A DNA stretch of 64,000 nucleotides from assembly GCA_030386875.1 (NCBI GenBank), contig CM059559.1, positions 67,470,392-67,534,391 of the forward strand, in the 5' to 3' direction. Below, piece by piece: positions 22,311-33,958 of this stretch (position 1 is its first letter; each line of letters opens with the position of its first letter). A program made the translations under genes and the position numbers. The notes under the pieces were generated by a model. That model made no database searches. It had not been told where the DNA came from and was given only the letters and a program-made list of their open reading frames with translations. The stretch is from Morinoia aosen. Taxonomy: Eukaryota; Arthropoda; Malacostraca; Amphipoda; Talitridae.

Positions 22311-23769
22311 CAGATTTCAAACTCACTTAGTGATAAGTTGCGGATCTTCTTGTATTTGATCTGTGACTATTGTAAGTGTACCATAAACGCAAAATTGTGC
22401 CCTAAAAAAACATATGAGCCAAAAACACTAACAATTTTTCGCATGTTGCTGGGAGTGTTCATCAGCCGAAAATTACAGTTCTTGATTAAGACTACAGATT
22501 GCAGCGGAGGGTAAATTATGTTTGCATATCGCAGAATATAGTTCCTTTGCAATTGCTGACCATCTTTAGTGAGTGTGTTGCAGTTCATTTACTGACTGTA
22601 AGCGGCACAGGGTATCAAACTTCATTTCACGAAGTGCATGGAAATTTTTGTGAATGTTCTTGCTCTTCATTTTGTCAGTAAACTGTGTGCTGATATATCT
22701 CAGAAAAGTTAAACATACTAATTGCTGAAAGCACTGATACATCAGATAATAAGTTACTTGGTGAGATATTTTAGCAAATCGTTGAGAAAGGATGTTTCGA
22801 CACAATCCGGTCCGATGCGTATGCCACTCAATTGAATGGTCAGTATCTAATGCTTGAGCAGAAGCCCCACTCAGAAATGTTGATTTTATTGTTAAAGAAA
22901 CCTATAATTGATTCCCTCAATCAGCTAAAAGGCAAGCGCCTTATTCTGCCATAACTACAATGGAGAAAATAAAAAGCATTGAAGTAGCATGAAACAAACT
23001 GAGCTTGTTCTTTAGGTAGAATTAACTGAACCTAAAAATGCAGCAGGCAACAATCCATTCAATCTCGTTTCTTCCAAGGTAATGAATTTATTAGCATTGC
23101 CACGCTCAAACGCCGATGAAGGAACACTTTTTTTGTTGAATAAAATTAGTCTACATATTTGCTAGTCACTCATCATTATGTTTAACGTGCTATGCTGACT
23201 TATTATTTGTTTTAATTTACTGTCTAAACAAAATATATCATTCAACAAATTTCTAGCGGATTTCTGTTAAAAAATCTAGCTTTTTCGTGCGCTATTGAGT
23301 TGGCAACACTGCGACTGACTTGGCAGTGCATAATTGCTAGTCTTAAAAGTAGGGTGCATCTCTCAGTTGTTCTGCCGTCATGTTCTCATGCCTAATCCTA
23401 ACCCAAAAAGTTTCCCCTGATCTTGAAAAGGAGTGAGGGCTTAAGTTTTAACATTGATGGATTTATTGAGAGCAAGGCGTGAGTCTAATCGTACTTATTG
23501 TGTCTGTAAGTATAATTTATTTGTGAAGTCTATAGCTTATAGGTTGCCGACTTTGAAATAATCTGTTGCTGAAATAGTTTTCCATTTAATTCAAAAGTAC
23601 GTACCTGTTAACAATCGTAACACATAATTTTCGCTGTTATGTTATTATTAACACAGAATGACTCGTGATAGGACTTCGATATAATTTTTGTAACTTATTT
23701 CTGTAATTCTTGAATTCTTCACGAATACGTTGATGATCTTGGGCCGGCCTCCGTGGAATAGTTTGCAGG
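22311..23769. other. upstream flank, nothing recognised
   Basis: Divergent side of the THAP9-like promoter. No exon of Ku70 or another gene was recognised. No repeat of the window's families was found. Confidence 0.4.
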
Positions 23770-24600
23770 GTTAAAACATGAGGTATTATCGGCATTACAA
23801 AAATTTCTGTATTTGGAATGTCGAAATAACATTTTCATCTACGAATTGAAGAGTTCATTTGGAACTAGTCGTTTCCTCCGGGGGGAACAATTATTGTATC
23901 TATGGGAATTAGCACTCCCAGGGGGAAGATGTGAGGGCCCGAGCTGAGAGTTAGGTGGGCCTTTTTTTTGTTGAAATGTAATGTTTTTTGCTATGTTAAG
24001 GACGACCTTTTGCGGTTCACTGCTGTCCTGTTGTTCAGCACCTACTGCTTTCTTCTTCAACTTTAATCTTGTTTCATGAACTTCTCTCTTAATTTACTGC
24101 TTCTACACCCCTTCTGCGAAGATTCCGCATTTCCTTCTCTCCATACTAAATGGTGCCTTCATCTTTCCTCTCTTCGATACGCTCTTTTTTGTAGTGGTTA
24201 GGGAGGCTTAAACTAACTAATCTAATCTTGAAACTAGTTTTCACTGATCGTACTAACTTAATGTCGGATCTGCTCATCAATTGCTGGTACCAAGAAGGAC
24301 CCCTCTGTGTGTCGCTTTTTTCTTGGGATTTCATTTTTGTTCTATTGAACATGAGGTATCGGCATTACGGAAACTTCAGTGGCTGGAATGTCAAAAAAAC
24401 GTCAAAATATTTTCCTCTACGAATTAACGAGTTCATTCGATACTAGTACTTACTGATCGTACTAATTTGATGTGCATCTGTTCATCTATTTATGGTACCA
24501 AGAAGAACCCAATGTATGTTGTATTTTTTCTGCGGATTTTATTTTCGTTTATTCGAACAGGAGGTTTCGGCATTACAAAAATTTCTGTGCATAATAGCAC
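23770..24600 (+). repeat. direct repeats of ~245 bp, interrupted by R1
   Basis: A unit containing ACTGATCGTACTAA, GGTACCAAGAAG and CGGCATTAC recurs at about 24226-24446 and 24447-24600. The end of a third copy lies at 23770-23870. R1 copy 3 is inserted at the boundary of the first. Confidence 0.65.
23878..24224 (-). repeat. R1 SINE-like repeat, copy 3, full length
   Basis: Complete minus-sense R1 from the CCCC-rich tail to the TTAAACTAACTAATC head. It is flanked by an imperfect 12-14-bp duplication around GGAACTAG / GAAACTAG. Confidence 0.8.
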
Positions 24601-24609
24601 CAGTTTCAT

Positions 24610-25560
24610 GGAGAAGTTCTATTGGAAAAAATTGAGTTGTTCATTTGTTTATGATGTGAATATCTTGTAAATTAAGAATCCTATAGCGAGTACAAACGTT
24701 GGAGCCGCATAGAAGCGAGAGGTGGAGGGTAACTTCTTCTGAAGAGGTGTAGCTGTGGAGGATAATTCCGCCCTCTGCTACTTGCGAGTCGATAGCATTA
24801 GTGCGGGCCCTATCGTCTCCTCATCCCAATTAAAGGACGAAGATGTGTAGTGGTTGAGAGATATGCTCATTGTAGATATTTGATGTCTAAGAATGGAAGT
24901 GTGCAAATTTAATTTAAAATTGGTATAATTTTCTTAGTAATCGGTTGCTTGACGAGTCCTTTTGTGGTGGTGGTGGTGGTTAATTTTAAATGAAAGGTAT
25001 ATACGTAGTGTTTGCAGTGGTGAATCTTACACACAACCTGTGATGAAATTCTTTGCGTGCCGAAGATATTTTTGTAAGAATTTATTTCAATTGTCAAATG
25101 TCGGCTGTTGAAAATGAAATAAAAATATATTTTAAACATGTGTAATGTTTTAACTTATTTATAAATCAATGGCGATTCAGAATAACCTTATATTGTACTG
25201 TGCGACTTATCATAATTGTCTCGTGTTCTACGATGAAGAAGACAATTTGAGCCCTTTCACTGAAGCATTTATCTGCATTGCAGCTATTTTTTCTAACAAT
25301 GCATTGTTACTTGTTACAACAGGCCTCACCCTGTAATGCTAATTTGTTCAATTATCGCAATTTGTAAGAAACTTGATGAAATGTATAGACAGTATTAAAC
25401 AAATTTGTTCAATTTAATTAAGTAATTTCTGTAATTTATGCGAAGTCTTAAAATTCACGGTAATTGGACAGATGCGTTTCACGAGGTGTGGCTTATTGTT
25501 TTTGGGAGCAATTCGCAATTTTTGGGAAAAATCGCTGCACTGCTTATGAATCTCCCGGAA
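24610..25560. other. AT-rich stretch, no gene seen
   Basis: Only a short (GGT)n run near 24963-24980 stands out. Confidence 0.4.
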
Positions 25561-25579
25561 TATAGTGGTTAGAGTAGCC

Positions 25580-25885
25580 ATTCTCAACGTTAAATTATCG
25601 GTTATTTTCGTAAGTTTTGAACGAATACCGACTGTAATAACTGTTTAACTACCGGTAATTAACTGGTTAATATCGTCGGTCTTCGTCCAAAATTTACGAT
25701 AAAAACCGGTAATTTAACGCTAATCGGACGATAATATGAGACATTCGCGACACTAATTCCGACGTTATACCATCGTTTATAGTAAGACAAAGATTATAAT
25801 TACCGGTAAATTTAGACGTAAATTATCGTCGGTCAGACGATAAATTTCTGACTGGGGATAAGACATCCCAGTCAGAAGAACACCT
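25580..25885. other. CCGGTAATT-rich segment before the protease fragment
   Basis: Repeated, partly inverted motifs such as ACCGGTAATT and ATCGTCGGTC. They resemble the subterminal region of a DNA transposon, but no terminal repeat or target duplication could be set. Confidence 0.35.
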
Positions 25886-25889
25886 CTCG

Positions 25890-26608
25890 AGCAAATGCAA
25901 AACGTGGCTCCCACATGTCAACCTCAAAATCGAGCACAAAGAAGACATTCTGAAATCCTCAAGTTGGCTATCAAGTGATGCGATTGAAGCATTCGCTATT
26001 CTCATTCGAGATAACTATCCGCAATACAGATTTCCTTCTCCTCTCACTGTATTTAAACCAGAACCACTTATTAGTACGACGGACATGTTTGTGCAAGTCA
26101 TTAACACAAGGTATAATGACTGTAAGTTAATAATGGACAAGGATGGTTACACAAGTGCGCATGACAGCGGGAGTCATTGGGTCGTTGTCACAAACGCATT
26201 GTGTCGCAGAGCTGCTGAAGGTGTGGCGTACGTCCCACACATCTGTTCGCTGAACGGTGACCCCAGTCCAGATGTTATAGAGTAGATAAAGAAAGTGTAC
26301 ACAGGCACTAAAGCCATTAAAAAACTTGTGTTTCAGCGCCTAAATGTACAACAACAAATGGACGGTTCAAGCTGTGATCTATTCGCTCTAGCATTCCATA
26401 CGTCTGTAGTGAAAGGAAAAGACCCATGTTTTCTCGCCTACGACGTGCGCAAGATGAGGAAACCTCTTATTTCGTGCTTCGAAGAAAATTCGTTGATGGA
26501 TTTTCTACTCATGGCAACGTCTGAAAGCGTCAGCTTTGAACAAGGAAAACTTCTCGGGCTAAATGGACCACGAATCCGAAAAGAAAAAATGATTAAGTGT
26601 GGGAGCTA
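25890..26608 (+). pseudogene. Ulp1/SENP-like (C48) cysteine protease domain, one stop
   Basis: One plus-strand frame of about 240 residues begins WLPHVNLKI. It contains SSWLSSDAIEAF (substrate-entry motif), GSHWVVV with the catalytic His, and QQQMDGSSCDLFAL with the catalytic Cys, then the KGKDP...RKMRKPLISCFE tail common in transposon-borne Ulp1 proteases. One TAG at 26283-26285 interrupts it, in frame. The usual catalytic Asp in YDSLNG seems replaced, since the text reads ICSLNG. There is no start codon. It is likely the protease part of a decayed mobile element, not a host de-SUMOylase. Confidence 0.7.
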
Positions 26609-26619
26609 AATGTTTATAC

Positions 26620-27310
26620 GTAAAATACAAGCATTTCTACTTTTTAAGGAACGAGATACCGTTTGTTAGATTGGTTACATCCAGGAAGCTGTATTATACA
26701 TGTTATTTAGACTGTATGATAATGTAATGGGTATGGATCATGTAAGTTATGTTATGCTATGAATGTTGACAGGTTATAAATGTTGATTATTTTATCATGT
26801 CAATTTCAACAAACTGAAAAATTCTTTGCTTAATTTAATTGTTTAACTTGAGCTCAAATAAAGGCCTGCAAATGTTTCCCAGCAAGTGGTCAAGGCCCAA
26901 ATTTTAGTCCCACTGCTCGGAGCAGCTGGTCTGAGTGTTGGGGCTGGAATCGAAAGCCACAACTATACGAGGCCCACAGAAGAGAACGACCGCCTGAACT
27001 TCATGGCTACACACACTCGACGTCTCTCAGACATTCTCTTATTGGGATCAGTTAGTTCGTTGATAACTTTGAAAATTAAGCGAAGGAGGCAAATGGGAGC
27101 TGTGCCCCCTACCCCCCGGTAAGTGCATGCAAAAAATTTATCTAATAGCTGGTCCGCTGGAGAAGAGTATCACTTATAATTCTAATGTAGATTGATTGCT
27201 CACGGTAGCGCATCTTATCTCAAAATTAAGAGCTAACAAGAGCATAGCCCCCTGTTGTCTGAGAATAATGAAGAATGTTGGCATATACGATTGTCCTTAA
27301 GAAAATTCCG
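26620..27310. other. no recognised gene
   Basis: A 78-residue frame at 26886-27122 has no motif I know and is not supported further. It may be the tail of the element that carried the protease fragment. Confidence 0.35.
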
Positions 27311-27317
27311 ATATTTT

Positions 27318-27620
27318 GTTTGAGAGCAATCTGAAGTCGATGAGTGCATTCTTTCAAAAGTTGCGGGTAGGCGAACGCAATTTTTTGTGACGGCGCGCGA
27401 GTCGGATAGGCATATCGAAGAATTTTTGTATTTTTAAATAACCGTTAGGGTCGTGACCGTGTGTTTGATATGGGAAAGAGAGAATGTTTCACGCTTTCAT
27501 TTAAGAGTAATTTGAAGTCGATGAGTGCATTCTGTCAGAAGTTACGAGTTGGGAACTAAAGCCTGAAGTCGCGCGAGTAGGACTCAAGAAATTCTCAAGA
27601 AATTTCTGTACTTCTCACAA
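27318..27620 (+). repeat. imperfect tandem duplication, ~165 bp unit
   Basis: Two diverged copies share GAAGTCGATGAGTGCATTCT followed by GCGCGCGAGT-type sequence and TTTCTGTA. They start near 27318 and 27484. Confidence 0.6.
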
Positions 27621-27934
27621 ACTGTTTCTTGAACCGTCTCGACCGCTATTGGAACACACAAGTTTGATGTCCAAGTTTGATTTGGTTAGTTGACAAAACG
27701 TTGCACTGTCAACATGCAGCGTTAGCATTCATTTATGGTTTGTTTTTAATATCCTACAATACCCCTGACGAAAAGTTTCTCTCAAATAGTAAAAAAATGA
27801 GGCTTTTATTATTTGAATGAAATAACTACTAAAGTTTATCCACGATAGCTTGGTGTTCATTCCCTAACGAACATTCAAATTTTAAAAAGAACAACTCTAG
27901 AGTAAAAATATGAGCAAGCTAAGTAAAAAACGAC

Positions 27935-27964
27935 GTTTCGACCTTCTACTGTGGTCATCATCAA
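27935..27964 (-). ncRNA. hammerhead-like core at a second Penelope family's end
   Basis: The minus strand reads TTGATGA, stem GACC/GGTC, then GAAACG. A partly matching plus-sense copy (GATCGAAACGTCG) lies at about 28074-28090 and begins the element below. Confidence 0.35.
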
Positions 27965-28039
27965 GGTATATCTCTGTAAAAACAAAAGACAATTCATACT
28001 AGACATGAACGTACAAAGTCTTTGAGTATCTTAGACTAA

Positions 28040-29655
28040 ATAATTGTAAACAAAAATCAAAACCACAGTAGAAGATCGAAACGTCGTTTTTTACTTAGCG
28101 TGCTCATATATTTACTTTAGTGTTGTTCATTTTTAAATTTACGATGAACTAAAATGTGATTCTAGAAAAGCGGAGAAACTATTAAAAACTAACGTGAAAT
28201 TAAACTCCGATCTAAAATTTTTAAAGTTCTGCCTGGACAATCGGCTTCTCCCAAAGTTTACCAACTTCAAGCTTTAAGACATAAATGCAGTATCGGAACC
28301 AAGTACAGTCAAATTCTAGCAAAATTTAATCGAAAGGGAAACTGAAAAGAAGTAACGCAGTTTGAAAACCTCACGCCTTGAATTTACAATGTGCATCCTC
28401 AAGCTCAGAAAACAGCTCTCAAGTTTTAAATTTTACGCATGTGTACAGTTACTGTCAAGAATAGTGAAACAATGCCAGTCAGACATCCTGCATCAGCACG
28501 TGAAAAACTGAAATCTCTTTATAGCATTGATTTTTACCTACTGAAGACACCCACAATATTTTTAACCTTTCGCATCATGGTCTCGCAGAGTGAGATCTCC
28601 GTGCTTCAAAAAGGCTTGAATTTTTCAGTGAGGAAAAAATACAGTATGTTGGATCAGAAAATTTTGATCGAAAGTTCTATATGAGCTTATAGGAACGAAG
28701 AGACAGAAAGCAGCTATCCAAAATAGACAAGGAAAATTTGAAAACTTAACTTAAATACTTGTGATTTCGTCACAAACTACCAGTCAGGAAGGAAACTATA
28801 TCTACTAATGAACAGAAAGCATTGTCACAACTGAAGGACAACAAAACAATAGTCTTCAAAAGGCCTGACAAAGAAGGTGGCACCGTTAAATGGGATAAGG
28901 AAAGCTACGACAAGAAACTAAATACGCTCATCGAAAGCCCAGCTAAATTCCGTCATAACCAAGAGAGCAATTGGATACAGTGAAGAAGAAAATCAATGAC
29001 GCTATACGCCCGCTAGAAGCCATATACCGAAGAATTTATTACAAGCTCAAGCGCACTGGTGACTACAAATTCAGACACCTCTACGGACTACCAAAAATTC
29101 AAAACAACAGACTCGACCCACCACTACGCCCCATCATTAGCATGACTGGTACAGCCACCCATGAAGTGGCCCAGTGGATCAACGGAACTATCCGCCCATA
29201 CATCAACCACACTTACATGCTTTCCTCCAGCGACCAGCTGCTCATCGATCTGGGCTCCCTAGAAATATCACCTACTGATAAATTTGACTCACTTGATGTC
29301 GAATTCCTGCTCACTAACGTACCCGTTCGTGAAACTGTTGAAATAATTGTCACGGTTATATCACCATCCATATCTGCCGCCCTCTAGCATTCCGCATGAA
29401 ATATTCATATATCTGTTGACAATTTGCACGAATGAGACGCCATTCCAGCACAATGGTCATACATTCATCCAAACCGACGATGTGAGCATGGGATCTCCAC
29501 TGGGGCCAACGCTCGCTGCCTTCTACATGTCATACCTGGAAGAAAACGTTTGGCAACAAAAAATAACAAACCCAAAATACTACAAGCGGTATGGGGACGA
29601 CATTCTGGCAGTATTTTCAAGTGCTCATCACCCAGTTAGTTTTTATTTCTAGCAA
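28040..29655 (+). mobile_element. Penelope-like element, 3'-truncated
   Basis: Plus-strand Penelope copy of a different family from those at 9 and 17 kb. The frame at 28971-29387 holds HLYGLPKIQ...RPIIS and SLDVEFLLTNVP, the reverse-transcriptase palm start. The frame at about 29377-29650 holds DVSMGSPLGPTLAAFYMS and the catalytic region YGDDILAVF. A frameshift lies near 29380, and the element ends just after YGDD without an endonuclease. Confidence 0.8.
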
Positions 29656-30160
29656 AATGGTTCTTATTTGTGACAAAACAGCTCGTAAAATATTGTCTGT
29701 TTTGGCTTCAATTTAGTAGTTTTAATTCATCTGCAGCTATGAAAAACGGATGTTTTCACAAGCGGGCTTGCGAATGAAAATGACATGATAACGAAAGGGA
29801 AAGCGCAACGGATACAAACTGCAAAGGATCAGCATAAATTGAGGCCATTTCTAACACCTCTAAAAATTTCTATTGTTTTAAATTTTCTTTTGCGTAAAAA
29901 CAAAACCTCAATGTCAATAACATTGTCCAGTAAATATATTTATTGCACTGGCTATGTGATTCAAAAATAGATCAATCACTACCATATAGTTTCTGTGAAT
30001 ATAAAAAACGAAAAATGCAAATATGCAAATGAAATAAAGCGCAATTTTGAGCATAGGAATGGTGAAAAATAATCTTTTTGCCCTAATGCTGGACAAGCAA
30101 CGAATTTCATTTGATAAAACAACCCAAGACATGATTTGATTTGAAAATTATCATAGTTAC
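29656..30160. other. junction between Penelope and LINE copies
   Basis: AT-rich and not recognised. It may include decayed 5' sequence of the LINE that follows. Confidence 0.35.
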
Positions 30161-30169
30161 CATTCGCTA

Positions 30170-31125
30170 CGAAAAAACCAGCGAGGCGGAGGCATCAGTA
30201 CATATATATCTAACCACATGGACTCGCGAATCATGGCAAGTGCCACAATGAATCGGGATCATATACATAGAATCACTCTTCGTAGAACTGTCTAGAGATG
30301 GTAACCGAATTGTGCTTGGAACGGTGCATAGGCCTCCTACAGCCTGTCCTATATCCTTCCTGAATGAGCTAAATCGTATTATCTCTCAGTTCAACAGGTC
30401 CTCATACAATGACATAATAATATACGGTGACTTCAATTATGATCTACTGAAACATGCAAGCTATGAACCAATCTCTCATTTCCTAATAGCCTTTCGGTCT
30501 CAATCTTTCCTTCCAATCATCACGAAGCCTACACAAATAACCTTAGTTTCTGCTACGCTGCTTGACGATATCTTAATGACAGACCCAACTGATTATCTTG
30601 CTGGAATCATTACTTCTGACTTATCAGATCATGCTCAAGTTTTTATTATTAAGAAAAATGTCTATGTTGCTTGCACCAAGACACTGGCTGAAACTTACTC
30701 ATATCGTTAAGGAAACGAATCAAATTTAGAAGACATGCGCACCGTTCTGGAATAATCAATGCCAACATTGCACATCTCTCAACACAATGATGGAACGAGA
30801 TTGATGAAGCAGTAGTAAAGTTGACTGAAACTATAATGGCTGCAAACAATCAGTGTTGCCCAATTGTAACTCGTACAGTTACCACGAAAAATAAGCAAAA
30901 AGCTTGGATTACTGGAGACATCATGATGATTAATAAAGAAACGTCAAGCGTACCTAGCCCTCCTTTGCTTAGGGAGAGTATCTAGAGACATCAAAAAAGA
31001 GCTATTTAAGCTCAAGTTTACTCAATTCAAAGCCGACGTTAAAAAGACTTAGCGCCTCCTTAACTCTTGCTGTAAACCGAATAACGCCGATAAAAAGAAA
31101 ATTGAATTTGTTGTTCAAGATAAAG
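30170..31125 (+). mobile_element. CR1/Jockey-type LINE, endonuclease half
   Basis: Broken frames encode an apurinic-like endonuclease: RGGGISTYISN, then RIVLGTVHRPP, IIIYGDFNYDLL, and ITSDLSDHAQVF. The order and spacing match the endonuclease of CR1/Jockey LINEs. A frame shift and stops lie around 30230-30300. The element resumes at 32525 after an insertion. Confidence 0.8.
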
Positions 31126-32524
31126 TATAATACTATAGTGGTGCGCTACTATCTTGAAGCTCTTTTATTATTGTTAGTTGTGCTATGCTATAAGTTGCTT
31201 AAGTAGAGATTCCTGTGTATCCTGGAGAGTAACATCCACGATCGACCTGTTACGCGCAATAGCGAGATCACGTGGAAGGCTTCAGAAGATAGGCTGGGAG
31301 TTGAGGATTGGAGCCCATAGAAGTCGGAGTAACTGTCTCTACACTGATCTGTGTATACTTTCCATCTGTGACTTCTTCGTGCGTGATATGGTGGGTCTGA
31401 CCGTCTGAGCGTGGACAGGTTAATAAAAGGCTAACGTCCTGTGCTAGATGACCCCGCCGTAAGATAGTTTGCCAATACACAGAGTAGGATCGTATAGTTT
31501 CGCATAGCATTGCAATGCCAACATGTTTTATTGTAAGTAGTACGTTTTAAGGGTGCAATATCCCGTTCGTTGGACGTCAATAAACGTAAGTTTTACATGT
31601 GGGTTGTTTTCCAAGAAAGCCTGCCTTGAATAGCGCCACAGATGCTAGTAGTCCTAATGGGTCGGGAAAATTAACAGGAACTGTTCAGGCTGCGAGTGAG
31701 CAGTTCGGTCGTAACTCGTGCTTAAGGCCCCCTCACACGCGCTAATATATCTGCAGACATATTTGAACTGGTGCTGAATTCGTACGTTTGTACGCTCATT
31801 TCAGGTTGGCACAGACTGTATGAGGCAGATCAGCTATGACTGATAATATTGGAGCGACCGGCTGCAAACCTTGAAACTACGTCAGTGTCACGCCAGCCTT
31901 CGTGGGTGGTGCGCGACTGTACTCTGCTTCTCTCCCTCCTTATACACTTCAATAAACAATTTCACATATGTATACTCACCAATTTTTAGGAATTATTTTT
32001 TAGCCCATTTGAGCGAGCTTTTACATGTCTTTTTTTCTTATTCATTGCAATTATAGCGAATCCGATCAGCTGGACGAACTTGCTGTCTGGAGTCGCTATT
32101 TTTGTACGTACTCTCTACCTAGCTGCTACTGGCACACTGAAGTGTGTGCCAGTCTTTGTCAAGCTTGCAGTGTGTTGTTTGCATCGTGTGAGGGGCCTCG
32201 AGACCGACATACCAAACTCGGTTCAGATTGTCTGCAGACATATTTGCACGTGTGAGGGGGCCTTTAGGTGTGATTCGGGAAACCTGTAAACCAGTTGGAC
32301 TGTGACTGTACCGAAGCCTGGGACGTTGCTGGAATCTGTTGGCTGAGTCGAGTCCTGGATGCTCAAGAGATAGGTTGGATTAGCTAGACGGAACATTGAG
32401 TGAATTGAAAATAGGGAAACAGCCCTTCAGGGCTTTCACCTGTGCATTTACGTTGGCTAGGTTGGTGAGAAGTGGGAGTCGCGCGGCCCAGGTCATGAGT
32501 TCCGCGACCCCGACTGCCAGACCC
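31126..32524. mobile_element. unclassified insertion splitting the LINE
   Basis: The LINE coding text stops at about 31125 and resumes at about 32525, so this 1.4 kb is foreign. It has no clear coding frame. It could be a solo LTR or non-autonomous element, but no terminal repeats were fixed. A Harbinger-like MITE is nested in it. Confidence 0.5.
31725..32263. mobile_element. Harbinger-like MITE, 539 bp
   Basis: Inverted ends AGGCCCCCTCACACG of about 35 bp with few mismatches, flanked by TTA at 31722-31724 and 32264-32266. A 3-bp TTA/TAA duplication is typical of PIF/Harbinger elements. No coding capacity. Confidence 0.8.
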
Positions 32525-33850
32525 ACCGCAATACCATAAGAATGAAATTGCTAATCTCATTAACAATTTCTTCGTAAACGTAGGGAAAACTATAGCAGAT
32601 GGTTTTCCAAGTGATCACCTGAAATACATGGAACATATTCGAGAACACAACTCCTTTTTCTTCACGCGTACCAACTCTTCTGATGTAATTGCGTGCATAA
32701 ACCTGAAAAATAAATCGAGTAGGTTACAAGCGTTTCGTACATAAGCACTTAAAATTTTTGCTGATATTGTAGCCCCGCTGATATCCAATATTCTTAACCA
32801 GTCCCTCTTCCTAGGCACTTTCCCGAACTCCCTCAACGTTGCTAGAGTAATCCTTATCATAAAAAATGGTGAAAAAACAATGTAAACAGTTATCGACTTA
32901 TCTCCGTGCTACCAATTGGTAGCAAGGTATTTGAGAAAATTATGTATAAAAAAGTGAACTCTTATCTTGAACAAAAATCATTTATTTACGATAAGCAATA
33001 CCACTTTCACTCTTGAAAAATCAACAACACAGGACATAATAAAACATTTACAATTCCTTTATTCTAATATAGATAAAGGAAAGCCTGTCTTCTCTGTATT
33101 TTTTGATTTTCAAAACGCGTTCGATTGTGTGGACCATAAAATGTTACTCTCGAACCACACTGTGATGGCATTCGAGGGGTTGCCCATTATTGGTTCAGAT
33201 CATTCCTAACAAATCAGAAGCAATACGTTGTCATTGACCACGCAAAATCGGACCCACAGACAATTTGCCATGTAGTTCCACAAGGATCTGCTCTTGGTCT
33301 TCTCCTATTTCTGAGTCTTATCTATAATATTATTGAACCTACATCGATCTTCAAATTCATACTTTTTGCCGATGACAGTACGCTTTCTGCGGTCCTTCCG
33401 AATCAAAATCCCGCTATGATTGCGGAGAGTATAAATAATGAACTTTATAAGGTTTCATTGTTGCTTTAAGCTATTAAAATAAGCCTTAATTTCGATGGAA
33501 CAAAATATATCGCACTCTCAATCAAGAAAAATGTATCCCTCCCACGCATTACAATTGGCGAAGATAAAATCGAAGAAACTAACTCACGTAAGTTTCGGGG
33601 CATCATGATAGATGAAAATCTGACCTCCAAAGAGCAAATCGCTCATATTAGTTCTAAATTATCAAAGTCCATCGGAATCCTAAATAAAGTTTAGAATTTC
33701 CTACCTGGAACAGCTTTACAAATGCTCTACCGAACGCTCATTTCTCCATACTTGCAATACGGAATAGAAGCATGGCGCGGAAGTGATAAAGTAAAACCAA
33801 TAAAAAATTTACTCTGAAAAAAACCATCAGAGCGGTAAAGAACCTATAAT
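32525..33850 (+). mobile_element. CR1/Jockey-type LINE, reverse-transcriptase half
   Basis: Continues the LINE from 31125. Readable pieces are EIANLINNFFVNVG, VFSVFFDFQNAFDCVDHKML (RT block A), VVPQGS (block B), FILFADDSTLS (catalytic FADD) and LISPYLQYGIEAW. Several stops and frame changes make it a dead copy. It ends against an R1 fragment. Confidence 0.8.
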
Positions 33851-33852
33851 AG

Positions 33853-33958
33853 ATTCTGCATTCTCCTATGTCCATACTAAATGGTGCCCTTTTCCTTCCT
33901 CTCTTTGATACGCTCTTTTTTTGTAACGAGTAGGAAGCCTTAAACTAACACATAATCT
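33853..33958 (-). repeat. R1 fragment (head only), copy 4
   Basis: Minus-sense R1 head from CCATACTAAATGGTGCC to GCCTTAAACTAAC; the rest is absent. Confidence 0.75.

Noticed and set aside
22056..22514. 152-residue plus-strand frame across the THAP exon
   Set aside because: Antisense to the THAP domain exon and its promoter; no motif.
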